From positions 496,001 to 560,000 of the forward strand of contig NZ_CP109017.1 in assembly GCF_036226765.1 (NCBI RefSeq): a stretch of DNA of 64,000 nt, given 5' to 3'. Made by a program: the position numbers and the translations under genes. The DNA is from Streptomyces sp. NBC_00670 (lineage in GTDB: Bacteria; Actinomycetota; Actinomycetes; Streptomycetales; Streptomycetaceae). The notes under the pieces were generated by a model. The model ran no database searches, was not told where the DNA came from, and saw nothing but the letters and a program-made list of their open reading frames with translations. Below, in pieces: positions 47,401 through 55,747 of the stretch; within the stretch, counting starts at the first letter, position 1; each line of letters opens with the position of its first letter.

Positions 47401-47697
47401 GTCCCACAGATCGGGCCGGCCGCTGCGCAGCAGCCGCTCGGAGGTGGCGGCCTGGACGCGGTAGGCGCCCTGGAGGACGCCGGTGGCGCGGGCGGTGGTC
47501 TCCCAGCTCAGCTCGGGTGTGGTGTCGTCGATGCCGAGCGCCCGGGTGAGGTGCTGGGTCTGGAGCGCGGTCGGATTGATGGCGCCGGCGGTCGCGGCGT
47601 CGGCGGTGACCGCGCCGGCCAGCACGGTGGCGAAGGCGGTGGTGGCGGCGAGCAGGGCCGCGGGGTGGTGTCCTCGCAGGCGGCGTGGTCTGCGCAT
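44449..47697 (-). CDS. Secreted alpha-L-rhamnosidase (GH78)
   Basis: The protein has 1082 residues. A signal peptide (about 1-35, LLAATTAFATVLAGAVTADA) precedes Fn3-like and beta-sandwich domains, which include the Bac_rhamnosid_N signature (AGLGVYDATINGEAVGDAVLEPANTTY). The (alpha/alpha)6 catalytic barrel follows with TDCPSREKLGWLEQDQLVF and GAIDSWF, then a C-terminal beta-sandwich. It removes terminal L-rhamnose from pectic or glycosidic substrates outside the cell. An extra F5/8-type carbohydrate-binding module appears to be inserted near residues 170-320 (LRLDVTRLGLPLAENFPDLTW). GAGGAG precedes ATG 47697. It belongs to a three-gene minus-strand hydrolase set with the GH106-like and DUF1680 genes. 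Confidence 0.92.
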   Translation of the reverse strand: MRRPRRLRGHHPAALLAATTAFATVLAGAVTADAATAGAINPTALQTQHLTRALGIDDTTPELSWETTARATGVLQGAYRVQAATSERLLRSGRPDLWDSGKVRSATPEATYAGKKLGSRTRVYWRVMLWSGHGGVTSGWSDPAVFETGLTEQSDWGADWITHPDWRLSTKTLQPVVVKVPRTTARYLRLDVTRLGLPLAENFPDLTWRLQLGEIDVRDSEASATGLAKGAAVTASETNTLRKTWEPALAVDGLPNSALQTAAGYSSAAHTSADVSKAPVTLTLDLKSAKTFDEIALYPRADVLTDDGKVPDFPVDYALSSADDAAGPFTRLAAVTGQKPPEPYLPSGLPLLTDDFALPKHVRSARLYIAGLGVYDATINGEAVGDAVLEPANTTYGDRVQYATYDVTDQLRTGANTIGVALGNGMSNVVSTADRYRKLYGNLSDPKLIARLEVTLADGTTRTVTSGDDWRTTLGPTTSSNWYGGEDYDARREIPHWDEPSGDHQKWRHAVSVGAPGSTAQPAELSARETEPIRVVETLTGKEVDGAEGSRVFDLGRNIAGWPEITVTAPKGTTIRAYPAESLKDGHAFQSISNVGAPLWDSYTSGGGRNETWHPTFSYHGFRYLELKGVPEGAKITVRGKVLRTDNTSAGTFESSDSLINGIHSLIRGAIEGNMMSVLTDCPSREKLGWLEQDQLVFPALAANYDMQSQLRKIVRDMADAQTAEGLVPSTVPEYTSLPGAYRNDSNWGGAFVLVPWQLYTTYGDKETLKTYYPKMRQYADFLKTQVSGGILDYGLGDWFTPDRTFPRAVAGTFGYWRVVDALSRIAGVLGDDDSAAAYRTQADESARALAAKYYDDATGTFGGGGQGAEALALDMGAYPAGEKDRLLAHFTTSVKDAGYHLQLGEISLPSAFRVLSGAGRDDIVEKIATQTTSPSYGYQVLAGNTTLGESWDGGAGQSQNHFMLGAIDSWFTTRVAGLDQTADSVGYRELLIDPAVEGDLTSASGSYRTPYGLARTDWKRDADEFRLTVDVPAGSTAEVHVPLLGGHAHAPKGAHLVRTGDTEAVYRIGSGHWTFRATGLG

Positions 47698-47748
47698 GGT
47701 GCTCCTCGGGAGTGGTGGGTGCATGGCTTGGCGGGGAGTGAACTCCGG

Positions 47749-50700
47749 TCAGTCGCGCCGTAGTTCGGCCGTGACACGGCGCGCGAACCGGACGGCCACG
47801 GGGCCGAGCAGCCCGGACGGGATCGGCTTGTTGCGCTCGTTGGAGAGGGTGTTGGCGACGCGGACGGTGACGGTGTTGCGGCCCGCCTTCACCTGGTCGG
47901 TGATGTCGGCGGTGAACGGCGCCCACAGCAGCGCGGGCAGTTCCTCGCCGTTGACGGTGACGAGGGCGACCTCGCGCACGTCGCCGAGGTCGAGCAGGAC
48001 CCGGCGTCCGGTGAGCTGCGCGGCCGTGAGGTCGATGTCCTTGGCGTAGGTGCCACTGCCGGAGAACAGCCGGTCGTGGTCGGTCCAGGTGCCGAGCGGC
48101 GCGGTGACCGGGGTGGCGGCGTCCTTCTCGAAGGTGAACGTCCAGTCGCCCTCGACGGTGACCGGGTCGAGCGCGTCGTCGACGCGGACGGTGCCCCGGT
48201 AGGTGCGGTGGCCGTCGGTGCCGGTGAGCCGGTGCTCCCCCGGTGCCGTCGCCTCGACGGTCGCCCGCAGCGTCGTGCCGTGCCGTTGGACGCCGAGGAC
48301 GGGCAGCGGGGAGTCGGTGAGGTGGGGCACGGTGTGCCCGGTGTGCGGGACGACCACGACGGCCGTCTGGTACGCCTCCAGGGCGAGCGGCACCTTCAGG
48401 CCGCTCTTGCCGTCGCGGTACACCGGCGCCGGGCGGGTCTCGCCGGTCGCCGGGTCCCACAGTTCGGGCGCCCCGGTGACGGGCAGCGTGGCGACGGTCT
48501 CGACGCGCTCGCCGCTCTCGTTGTTGAACAGGAACGCGGTGTCCTTGCCGCGGTGCACGCGCACCGCCCGTACGGCTTCTCGCGCCGGGTCCAGTACGGC
48601 GACGGCGGCACCGGCGGCCTGTGCGGCGGCGCCCAGTGTGTCGGTGCCGGTGACGCGGACCGCGCGCCCGCGGCCGAGGGTACGGCTGCCGGGCAGGCCG
48701 TCGCCGAACAGGTCGGCCAGGGCGTGGGTGAGGGAGCGGTCCTTGCCGTTCGCCTCCTCGTCCTGAAGGGAGCCGACGGCGACGACCGTGCCGCCGGCCC
48801 GTACGAAGTCGCGCAGCAGGGACACCCCGGCGACGTCCAGGACGGGTGTCGTCGGCAGCACCACCAGGTCGTAACGGGCGTCGCCCACGGCGAGCCGGCC
48901 GCCGCTCACCCTGGCGTGCGCGAGCAGGGCCTTGTCGCCGGTGAGTGCGCCTTCGTGCAGCAGGTCGAAGTCGACCTGGGCGCGCTCCAGTGCGTACGCG
49001 GCGTCGGTGAGCGCGGAGTCGACGGGGCCCTGGGCGTCGGTGCCGGTGGTGGTCTGCTCGGCGGCCCGCTGCGGCTGGAGCAGCGCGGTGCGCACCCCGG
49101 AGGTGCCGCGCGAGACCTCCATGACGCGGCCGATCCACTCGGCGAGCGGGCGCATCGCCCACCACCAGGGGGCGCGCGGGCCGAACGGCGGCGGGAAGTA
49201 GACGAGGGTCTCGTCGGTCCACAGTGCGTGCAGCACGGTGAGGTTGATGCCCCGGGTGGCCTGCGCGCCGACGGTCGCGTGCACGAAGGCGGGGGTGACC
49301 TGCCAGCCCATGTTGCCGAACATCTCCAGCAACGCCCGCTCCCGGCCCATCTGGTGGGCGACGGAGGAGGGGCTGCGGGCGATCATGTTCTGCTCGCCGA
49401 GGACGTACTCGGCGGTGATGATGTCACCGCCGGGCACCTGCGCCCACTGGTGGACCTTGTGCAGGTCGCCGGTGGAGGGGATGCGCTTGGCCGGGGAGGT
49501 CTCGTCGTAGAGCGGGTTGGTGATGAGGGCGACGCCCCGCTTGTCGTACCAGCGGGACTGCTTCTCGAAGTACGTCGCGAAGCGGTTGGAGACCGCCTGC
49601 CAGTAACGGCCCCGCGCGATCCGGCCGTCGCGGCCCAGGTCGTCGAAGGCGCTCGCGTAGGCGAGGCCGGGGGTGGTGCCGACGTCGCTGAGCGCCCGCT
49701 CCAGGGTGGGCGACCAGGGCAGCCGGTTGAAGTGGGCCTGGGCGGAGGCGAAGAACGGCTCGTCGTCCCAGAACCCGGGGACGACGGTGCCGAAGTAGCG
49801 GTGGAAGCGGCGGTGGTACTCCCCCGGCACGATGTCGAGGAACAGCTCCACCGGCTCGTCGTCGAGCAGGTCGACGTAACTGCGGCTGTAGCCCTGGGAG
49901 TCGTCGACGAGCGGGATGCCGCCGAACAGGTCGATCTGCCAACGGCCCTCGGGCGCCTGCCAGATGTGGCTCCCGTCGAGCTTTCCGGTGAGGTCGACGA
50001 CATCGTCCGCGTCGGTGGAGCCGACGGGCCGGGCCGCGGCGGCGGCCGGGGCGGGGGTGCCGTCCACGGGGGCGCGGTCGGGGAAGTCGCCCGCGGCGGC
50101 GGAGGTGTCGAAGGTGGAGGTGTGGAGCGTGGCGCCGTCGGCGGCGGTGACGGTGAGGCTGTCCCACAGGGAGCGCTGCGCGGACACCGCCCGCACACCC
50201 ACCCCGCCGGCGGCGTACGCGGTGTCGGTGACGGTGCCCTTGTCCCTGCCGTCGAGGGTGACGGACAGGCCCTCACCACGCACGGTGACGACGACGGTGT
50301 GGTACTTGGTCTTGTTGAAGCCGTCGGTGCGGGTGCTGCGGAGGAGCTCGACGGGGTCCTTGCCGGCGGCGAGGCGCTGGACGGTGACGACGCCGGTCTG
50401 GTCGAAGGTGACGCCGTAGCCGTTGCGTCCGTCGGCCGAGGCGCGCACGACGAGTCCGGCGCCGGTGTACTCGGCCTTGGCGCTCGCGGTGATGGTGCAG
50501 TCGGTCCAGGTGTCACTGCCACGCAGGACGGCCGCCCCGTCGAGGATGCCCGCGTCGGCCACCAGGTGCCCGGCCTCCACCCCGACCCCCGTGCTGCGGC
50601 GCAGGTCGACGCGGGCGGGGCCCTCGACGACGGTGGTGGAGCGCCACAGTGCCTTCAGGCGCAGGTCGGGGCGGGGCGCGTAGGTGCGGGAGCCGACGGT

Positions 50701-51186
50701 GCCGCCCTTGACGATGTACTCGCCCGCGCGGCCGCTCGGGAAGTGGTCGTCGTTGAACAGCCACACCCGCATACCGGTGCGCCTGGCCTCCTCCAGGGTG
50801 TGGCCGACGATGTCGAACCACTCCTCGGTGAAGAACACCGGCCGCATCTGGTCGTTGTCGAAGGAGAAGAGGATGACCTCGTACATGCCCTTGGAGCGCA
50901 GGTCGGCGAGTTGCCGGTCGACGAGTTCGGGGGTGACGGGGCCGTTCCAGTACCAGTAGACGGTGGGCCGGCTGTCCTTGCGGGGGTCGGCGAAGTCCTT
51001 GGCGCGGAAGGTGCCCGGGATGTGCGCGGTGGCCGCCCCGGCGGGGGCGGCGTGCGCGGCCGTCGCGGGGACGCCGAGGGCGAGCAGGGCGCCGGTGGCG
51101 CCGGTCGCGGCGACGAAGGTGCGTCTGGACAGACCGTCTCCGTCGTGCGTCCCGGGGGTGACGGTGCTGTCGGGGGTGTCGGGCAT
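47749..51186 (-). CDS. Tat-exported GH106-like alpha-L-rhamnosidase
   Basis: The protein has 1145 residues. The twin-arginine signal LSRRTFVAATGATGALLALG (about 19-38) shows folded export. The region RPTVYWYWNGPVTPELVDRQLADL and LFNDDHFPSG is characteristic of GH106-type enzymes. A concanavalin/LamG-like insert lies around residues 210-380, followed by more of the barrel (FGGIPLVDDSQGYSRSYVDLL ... WWWAMRPLAEWIGRVMEVSRG) and a C-terminal galactose-binding-like domain (YAKDIDLTAAQLTGRRVLLDLG). It probably cleaves L-rhamnose from rhamnogalacturonan side chains. AGGAG precedes the ATG. It is 51 bp upstream of the GH78 gene and 63 bp downstream of the DUF1680 gene, so the three are likely one operon. 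Confidence 0.85.
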   Translation of the reverse strand: MPDTPDSTVTPGTHDGDGLSRRTFVAATGATGALLALGVPATAAHAAPAGAATAHIPGTFRAKDFADPRKDSRPTVYWYWNGPVTPELVDRQLADLRSKGMYEVILFSFDNDQMRPVFFTEEWFDIVGHTLEEARRTGMRVWLFNDDHFPSGRAGEYIVKGGTVGSRTYAPRPDLRLKALWRSTTVVEGPARVDLRRSTGVGVEAGHLVADAGILDGAAVLRGSDTWTDCTITASAKAEYTGAGLVVRASADGRNGYGVTFDQTGVVTVQRLAAGKDPVELLRSTRTDGFNKTKYHTVVVTVRGEGLSVTLDGRDKGTVTDTAYAAGGVGVRAVSAQRSLWDSLTVTAADGATLHTSTFDTSAAAGDFPDRAPVDGTPAPAAAAARPVGSTDADDVVDLTGKLDGSHIWQAPEGRWQIDLFGGIPLVDDSQGYSRSYVDLLDDEPVELFLDIVPGEYHRRFHRYFGTVVPGFWDDEPFFASAQAHFNRLPWSPTLERALSDVGTTPGLAYASAFDDLGRDGRIARGRYWQAVSNRFATYFEKQSRWYDKRGVALITNPLYDETSPAKRIPSTGDLHKVHQWAQVPGGDIITAEYVLGEQNMIARSPSSVAHQMGRERALLEMFGNMGWQVTPAFVHATVGAQATRGINLTVLHALWTDETLVYFPPPFGPRAPWWWAMRPLAEWIGRVMEVSRGTSGVRTALLQPQRAAEQTTTGTDAQGPVDSALTDAAYALERAQVDFDLLHEGALTGDKALLAHARVSGGRLAVGDARYDLVVLPTTPVLDVAGVSLLRDFVRAGGTVVAVGSLQDEEANGKDRSLTHALADLFGDGLPGSRTLGRGRAVRVTGTDTLGAAAQAAGAAVAVLDPAREAVRAVRVHRGKDTAFLFNNESGERVETVATLPVTGAPELWDPATGETRPAPVYRDGKSGLKVPLALEAYQTAVVVVPHTGHTVPHLTDSPLPVLGVQRHGTTLRATVEATAPGEHRLTGTDGHRTYRGTVRVDDALDPVTVEGDWTFTFEKDAATPVTAPLGTWTDHDRLFSGSGTYAKDIDLTAAQLTGRRVLLDLGDVREVALVTVNGEELPALLWAPFTADITDQVKAGRNTVTVRVANTLSNERNKPIPSGLLGPVAVRFARRVTAELRRD

Positions 51187-51249
51187 GGTGGTACTCCTGC
51201 GGGGTGCGGGTGCGTTCCTGCGAGTGGGGAGAAGGGGTACGGCGGCGGA

Positions 51250-53859
51250 TCAGCCCGTGGCGAGCCGGGCCACCTCGGCGGCGGTGAGCGTCCGGTTGTG
51301 GAGTCGGAAGTCCCGTACCGCGCCGTGCAGGTATGGGTGCGTGCTGTTCTGCGAACGGCCCAGATAGTTGCGGGTACTGGCGCCGAGCAGCAGCGGTGAC
51401 ACCACCATGGCGGGGTTGCGCCCGGACTCCTCGCCGTCGACGTACAGCACACCGGTGCCGCCGCCGAGGGTGAGGGCGACATGGGTCCACCGGCCGACGG
51501 GCAGCGGGCCGGCCGCGTCGACGACGTCCTCGCCCTCCATTCCGGCGATCTTCAGCGCGGCGCGGGCGCGTCCGGCGCCGGTGGTGGCGGCGAGGAAGAG
51601 GTAGGTCTCCTTGTGGTAGCCGAGGTCGAAGACGCGGGCGGAGTTGGCGAGGGCGTCGACGCGGACCCGGACGCTCACGGTCAACTCGGCGAGCCCGCTG
51701 GGCAGTCCGGCGGGGAGGACGACATGGCCGTCCTGTCCGTCGAGGGCCACGGCGGTGGCGCCGTCGTCCGTGGTCCATGAGGAACCGCCCGCCAGATTGG
51801 CCGGGCCGAAGGTGCGGGTGCGGTCGGTGGCGGTGGTGCCGGTGCCTTCGTCGAGCGGGTAGCGGGCGACGTCCCGTGCGCGGCCGGGTTCCGGGGCCAC
51901 CGCCCAGTAGACGTTGTAGCGCTGGTGCTGGACCTCGTGGAACGGGCGCAGCGAGACACGGTCGCCGTCGGCGAGCGCGGTGAACGTGACGCCGCTTCCG
52001 CCGGAGGTGGCGCGCAGGGTGTCGGGGCGGATGGCGGGCACGGTGGCGAGGGCGGTGCCGCCGTACTCACCGGCGAGCACGAGGGGCCCGTACGACACCG
52101 ACCGCACCTGCGGGTTGTCGGGCGCCGCCCGCCACACCGGGGTGCGCGGCAGGCGCAGTTCGACGGTGTCGCCGGTGCGCCAGTGCCGTTCGATCGTGGC
52201 GTACGTGCCGGGGCGCGGCCGGGGTCCGGGGGCGCGGTGGCCGTTGACCTCGAGCACGGCCCGGCGTCCGGTGTCGGCCACCCAGGAGGGGATGCGGATC
52301 CTCAGCGCGAAGCGGGCGTCGCCGTCGGTGACGGTGAGCCTGGTGCGCCCGCTGCTCGGTTCGCCCGCGTCCTGGCGGATCGTCACGTCCTGCTCGTCCC
52401 AACGCAGCCGGGAGGGGATGAACAGGTTGACGTAGAGCGCCGGGTGGCGGGTGTCGCGGGAGCGGAAGTAGACGGTGTCGGCGAACTTGGTGTGTGTCTC
52501 CAGGCCAGTGCCGTGGTCGCAGGAGAAGTTGTCGTAGTCGCTGCTGTAACTGCCGGACGCGGCGCCGAGGCCGCCCTTGCCCTCGCGCTGCGAGCCGGCC
52601 CACAGTCCGGTGTAGTAGGTGACGAAGCCGTGGGCGGAGTCGGGGTCCTGCTCGCCGAGCAGCTGGTTGTGCAGGGTCCACTCGTAGTGGTCCATGAAGT
52701 CGGTGCGCTCGGGCCGGTGTTGGAAGAGATGGCGGCCGAGCTTGAGCATGTTGTAGCTGTTGCAGTTCTCGCAGGTGACCTCGGAGAGCCGGCTGACGAT
52801 CTCGTCGGGCGGGCCGAAGAGTTCCTTGTTGGAGTTGCCGCCGATGGCGTACGAGTGGTGGCGGACGACGGTGGTCCAGAAGGTGTCGGCGATGGTGAGG
52901 TAGCGCGCGTCGCCGGTGGCCTCGTAACTGGGCACGGTGCCGACCACCTTGGCGATCTCGGTGTTGGCGTGCCGTCCGTCGAGCTCGTCCCGGCCGGCGG
53001 CGAGCGGGGCGTACAGGTCCTCGTGGTCGAAGCGCTGGGCGGTGCGCAGATGAGCCGTGTCACCGGTGACCTGGTAGAGGCGGGTGAGGACGTCGTTCAT
53101 GCCGCCGAACTCGACCTTGAGCACCGTCTGCATCAGCTCGTGGGAGAGCGGGGCGGTGCGGGCGTCGGTCCAGGCCGCCATCGCCCGGAGTACCTCCAAC
53201 GCCTGCTTGTTGCCGCTGAGTTGGTACTGGTCGAGCAGCCCGGCCATGATCTTGTGCAGGGTGTAGTACGGGGCCCAGGGCTTGCCGCCGGCCTCCAGCT
53301 GGTCGAAGACCGACTCGGGGAACGCCGACAGGTAGCCGCGGTGGAACCCGGCGGCCGGGGCGGCCTCCTGGCACTCGGCGAGCGCGGCAACCAGGGCGCG
53401 CCCCTTGGCCGCGTAGGCGTCGTCGCCGGTGCCCGCGTGGGCCTGGGCGAGCCCGCTGAGCAGATGGCCGGTGGTGTGGCCGCGGAGCTGGACGGTGGGC
53501 GCCTCCCAGCCGCCGCAGGGTTCGGCGGTCGAGGGCAGCCCCACGTTGAGGCGGAAGGTGTGCAGCAGCCGGTCGGTGTCGACGAAGAGCAGATACGCGC
53601 AGGTGCGACGCATGTTGGCGAGGAAGGGGCTCTCCAGCAGGCGGACGGAGGAGAGCGGGAACGGGGCCAGGGGGGCGCGCGGGGAGGTGTGCTCCGGGAC
53701 GCCGGTCCCGGTCGCCGTCGACGCGGTGGCCGGCGGGGGCGCGGCTGCGGCCGTGGGTGCCGACACGGCGACGGCGGCCGTGGCGGCGGAGGCGGCGAAC
53801 AGGACCTGTCTGCGGGACGGTTGCGGCAAGGTGCCGTGCTCCCTTCGGGCGTGCGGCAT
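51250..53859 (-). CDS. Tat-exported DUF1680/GH127-like beta-L-arabinofuranosidase with LamG domain
   Basis: The protein has 869 residues. A Tat-type signal (SRRQVLFAASAATAAVAVSAPT, about 15-36) is followed by an (alpha/alpha)6 barrel with WEAPTVQLRGHTTGHLLSGLA, ENCNSYNMLKL and FSCDHGTGLETHTKFAD. The E-N-C element and the later cysteine correspond to the zinc/cysteine catalytic centre of GH127-type enzymes, but only one of the usual two adjacent later cysteines is present, so it may belong to a sister family such as GH146. A LamG-type beta-sandwich (about 690-869) ends the protein. It would release L-arabinofuranose from plant polymers. The start is ATG 53859 with GGAGG close by. It is first in the operon; LacI-type operators lie upstream. 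Confidence 0.87.
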   Translation of the reverse strand: MPHARREHGTLPQPSRRQVLFAASAATAAVAVSAPTAAAAPPPATASTATGTGVPEHTSPRAPLAPFPLSSVRLLESPFLANMRRTCAYLLFVDTDRLLHTFRLNVGLPSTAEPCGGWEAPTVQLRGHTTGHLLSGLAQAHAGTGDDAYAAKGRALVAALAECQEAAPAAGFHRGYLSAFPESVFDQLEAGGKPWAPYYTLHKIMAGLLDQYQLSGNKQALEVLRAMAAWTDARTAPLSHELMQTVLKVEFGGMNDVLTRLYQVTGDTAHLRTAQRFDHEDLYAPLAAGRDELDGRHANTEIAKVVGTVPSYEATGDARYLTIADTFWTTVVRHHSYAIGGNSNKELFGPPDEIVSRLSEVTCENCNSYNMLKLGRHLFQHRPERTDFMDHYEWTLHNQLLGEQDPDSAHGFVTYYTGLWAGSQREGKGGLGAASGSYSSDYDNFSCDHGTGLETHTKFADTVYFRSRDTRHPALYVNLFIPSRLRWDEQDVTIRQDAGEPSSGRTRLTVTDGDARFALRIRIPSWVADTGRRAVLEVNGHRAPGPRPRPGTYATIERHWRTGDTVELRLPRTPVWRAAPDNPQVRSVSYGPLVLAGEYGGTALATVPAIRPDTLRATSGGSGVTFTALADGDRVSLRPFHEVQHQRYNVYWAVAPEPGRARDVARYPLDEGTGTTATDRTRTFGPANLAGGSSWTTDDGATAVALDGQDGHVVLPAGLPSGLAELTVSVRVRVDALANSARVFDLGYHKETYLFLAATTGAGRARAALKIAGMEGEDVVDAAGPLPVGRWTHVALTLGGGTGVLYVDGEESGRNPAMVVSPLLLGASTRNYLGRSQNSTHPYLHGAVRDFRLHNRTLTAAEVARLATG

Positions 53860-53987
53860 CGCCTCCGGGCCCGGGCGCGGGTGGTGCGGGCGGTGCGCGG
53901 GGCCGGAGGGGGACCTGGGTGGGGTGAGTGGGGCGCGAGCGGTCGAGGACAGGGGCGGCCGGCGGCGGGGCATGACGCCGCGAGGTG

Positions 53988-54000
53988 TTGAATCGTTTTA
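53988..54000. promoter_or_regulatory. LacI-type operator, half-degenerate
   Basis: TTGAATCGTTTTA shares its first ten bases with the perfect site at 54215 and lies about 130 bp upstream of the DUF1680 arabinofuranosidase gene. The local AT-rich patch (TTTTATG) is unusual in this GC-rich region and may overlap the promoter. Confidence 0.5.
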
Positions 54001-54214
54001 TGTCGTCCGGCGGAGACGGTAAGTGGGCGCACGGCGAGCGTCAAGACTTCTCACAGCGGATGATGTTGGGCCGCACAGTCCGCGGTGGGGCGATTCACAC
54101 GACGTCAATTCCCTGACCTGGCCTGTTGATGGACCTGTCGGCGCGAGAACGAGGTGCGGGGAACCGTCGGCCGGAACACCGCGCCAGCGCCACGACGGAG
54201 CCCCGCCGGAGGAA

Positions 54215-54227
54215 TTGAATCGTTCAA
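54215..54227. promoter_or_regulatory. LacI-type palindromic operator
   Basis: TTGAATCGTTCAA has perfect 5-bp arms (TTGAA/TTCAA) around TCG, the pattern of many LacI/GalR-family operators of sugar-hydrolase operons. It lies 356 bp from the first hydrolase gene start and 191 bp upstream of the Mrr-like gene. The rest of the 53860-54417 gap shows no gene that I can support. Confidence 0.55.
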
Positions 54228-54417
54228 CCCCAGCGCGCCTCCCCAGCCGGAAGGGTGACACCGAGGCACGCCACCCACGCCCTCGGCCAGTTCCCCCTCC
54301 CACCGGCCTGCGCAACGGTTCGGCCAGATTGATGGCCGGTTGTCCTCTTGCCCCGCGGTTCGCCCCTCCCGCCCGGGTAGCCATACGAACGTCCGCTCGG
54401 GCGAGCGCGGGTGGGGG

Positions 54418-55107
54418 GTGCCGGCCGTGGAGGTACGGAGGGGACCGTGGGAGACGACGGGCGGCCCGTGGCGCGCCCGTCGCCGACGCACGGTCGACAC
54501 GCTGCGGGCGCAGGGGCGGTACGGTCCCGAACTGCGGGACGTGCTGCCCGCGTTCGCCGCGCTGGTGGTGCTCGCGTGCGCGCTGGTGGCCGGATTCGCC
54601 CTGCTGTACCGGGCCGGCGGCGCGCTCGCCCCGACGGCGATCGCGGTCGTGGTGCTCCTGGCGCTCCTCATGCTGTTCCTGTACCGCCGTCCGCTCGCCC
54701 GCCGCCGGCGCGGTTACTACACCCCCGAGGAACTGGCGGAGTTGGACGTGGCGGGGCTGGTCAAGGCGGTGGCGAGGATGCTGCGGCGGGAGGGGTGGCG
54801 GGTGCGGCGGCCGTCGCACCCGGACCTTCCGCGGCTGGTGGCGCGGGACGCCGGGGGCCGGTTGCTGGAGGTGGCGTTCCGCCCCGTCGCCGAACCGCTG
54901 CCGGGCGAGGACCCACTGTGCGCGGCGGCGGGGTCGCGCGCGCGGCAGCCGTTGCTGATGGTGGTGCACCGGGGCGCCTTCAGCCGACGGGACGCGCTGT
55001 GGGCGCGCCGGCAGGGCGACGTGCACCTCATCGACGGGCCCCGGCTGAAGCGTTGGGCGGCGGGCACGCCGCTGAACGAGTTGCGCGGCCTCGACGACGT
55101 GCCGTGA
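54418..55107 (+). CDS. Membrane-anchored restriction-endonuclease-like (Mrr-like) protein
   Basis: The protein has about 229 residues. The N-terminus is basic (RRGPWETTGGPWRARRRRTVDTL). Two transmembrane helices lie at about 45-65 and 70-90 (FAALVVLACALVAGFALLYR, IAVVVLLALLMLFLYRR). A cytoplasmic nuclease-like fold follows, GLVKAVARMLRREGWRVRRP ... LLEVAFRP ... LMVVHRGAFSRRDALWARRQGDVHLIDGPRLKRWA. This resembles the PD-(D/E)XK-type Mrr domain common in Streptomyces membrane proteins, though the usual catalytic D-x(n)-ExK is not clear (only LLEVAF), so it may be inactive. The start is uncertain: GTG 54418 and GTG 54427 are near a weak GGTGGGG. Function unknown. Confidence 0.7.
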   Translation: MPAVEVRRGPWETTGGPWRARRRRTVDTLRAQGRYGPELRDVLPAFAALVVLACALVAGFALLYRAGGALAPTAIAVVVLLALLMLFLYRRPLARRRRGYYTPEELAELDVAGLVKAVARMLRREGWRVRRPSHPDLPRLVARDAGGRLLEVAFRPVAEPLPGEDPLCAAAGSRARQPLLMVVHRGAFSRRDALWARRQGDVHLIDGPRLKRWAAGTPLNELRGLDDVP

Positions 55108-55551
<444 letters not shown>

Positions 55552-55560
55552 CCCATACGC

Positions 55561-55597
55561 CGCCCGCCTGGGCCTGAGCCAGAGGCGCAGGCGGGCG
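55561..55597 (+). terminator. Hairpin terminator after the Rpf-like gene
   Basis: CGCCCGCCTG and CAGGCGGGCG form a perfect 10-bp stem with a 17-nt loop, starting nine bases after the stop codon. Confidence 0.65.
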
Positions 55598-55720
55598 TGA
55601 GGCGCGCTTCGGGCCGGCCGGTTCGCCGAGACCGGCCGCGGCCACTGGTTCCCCGTCGGGTGACGGCCGGGGGCGGGCCCCGGGGAGGCAGACCCTCAGG
55701 TCCGCGCCCTCGTCGGGTCC

Positions 55721-55739
55721 CGATACCGTCCCGGTATCG
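55721..55739. promoter_or_regulatory. Palindromic operator just before the LysR gene
   Basis: CGATACCG-TCC-CGGTATCG is a perfect 8-bp inverted repeat ending eight bases before the likely ATG (55748). A position this close to the start suggests direct autorepression, or binding over a leaderless start. Confidence 0.65.
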
Positions 55740-55747
55740 TGCCCGGC

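Noticed and set aside
48076..51399. 1107-codon plus-strand open frame opposite the GH106 gene
   Set aside because: Shadow of a real, motif-bearing, Tat-signalled gene on the minus strand; the plus-strand translation is low-complexity Gly/Val/Arg.
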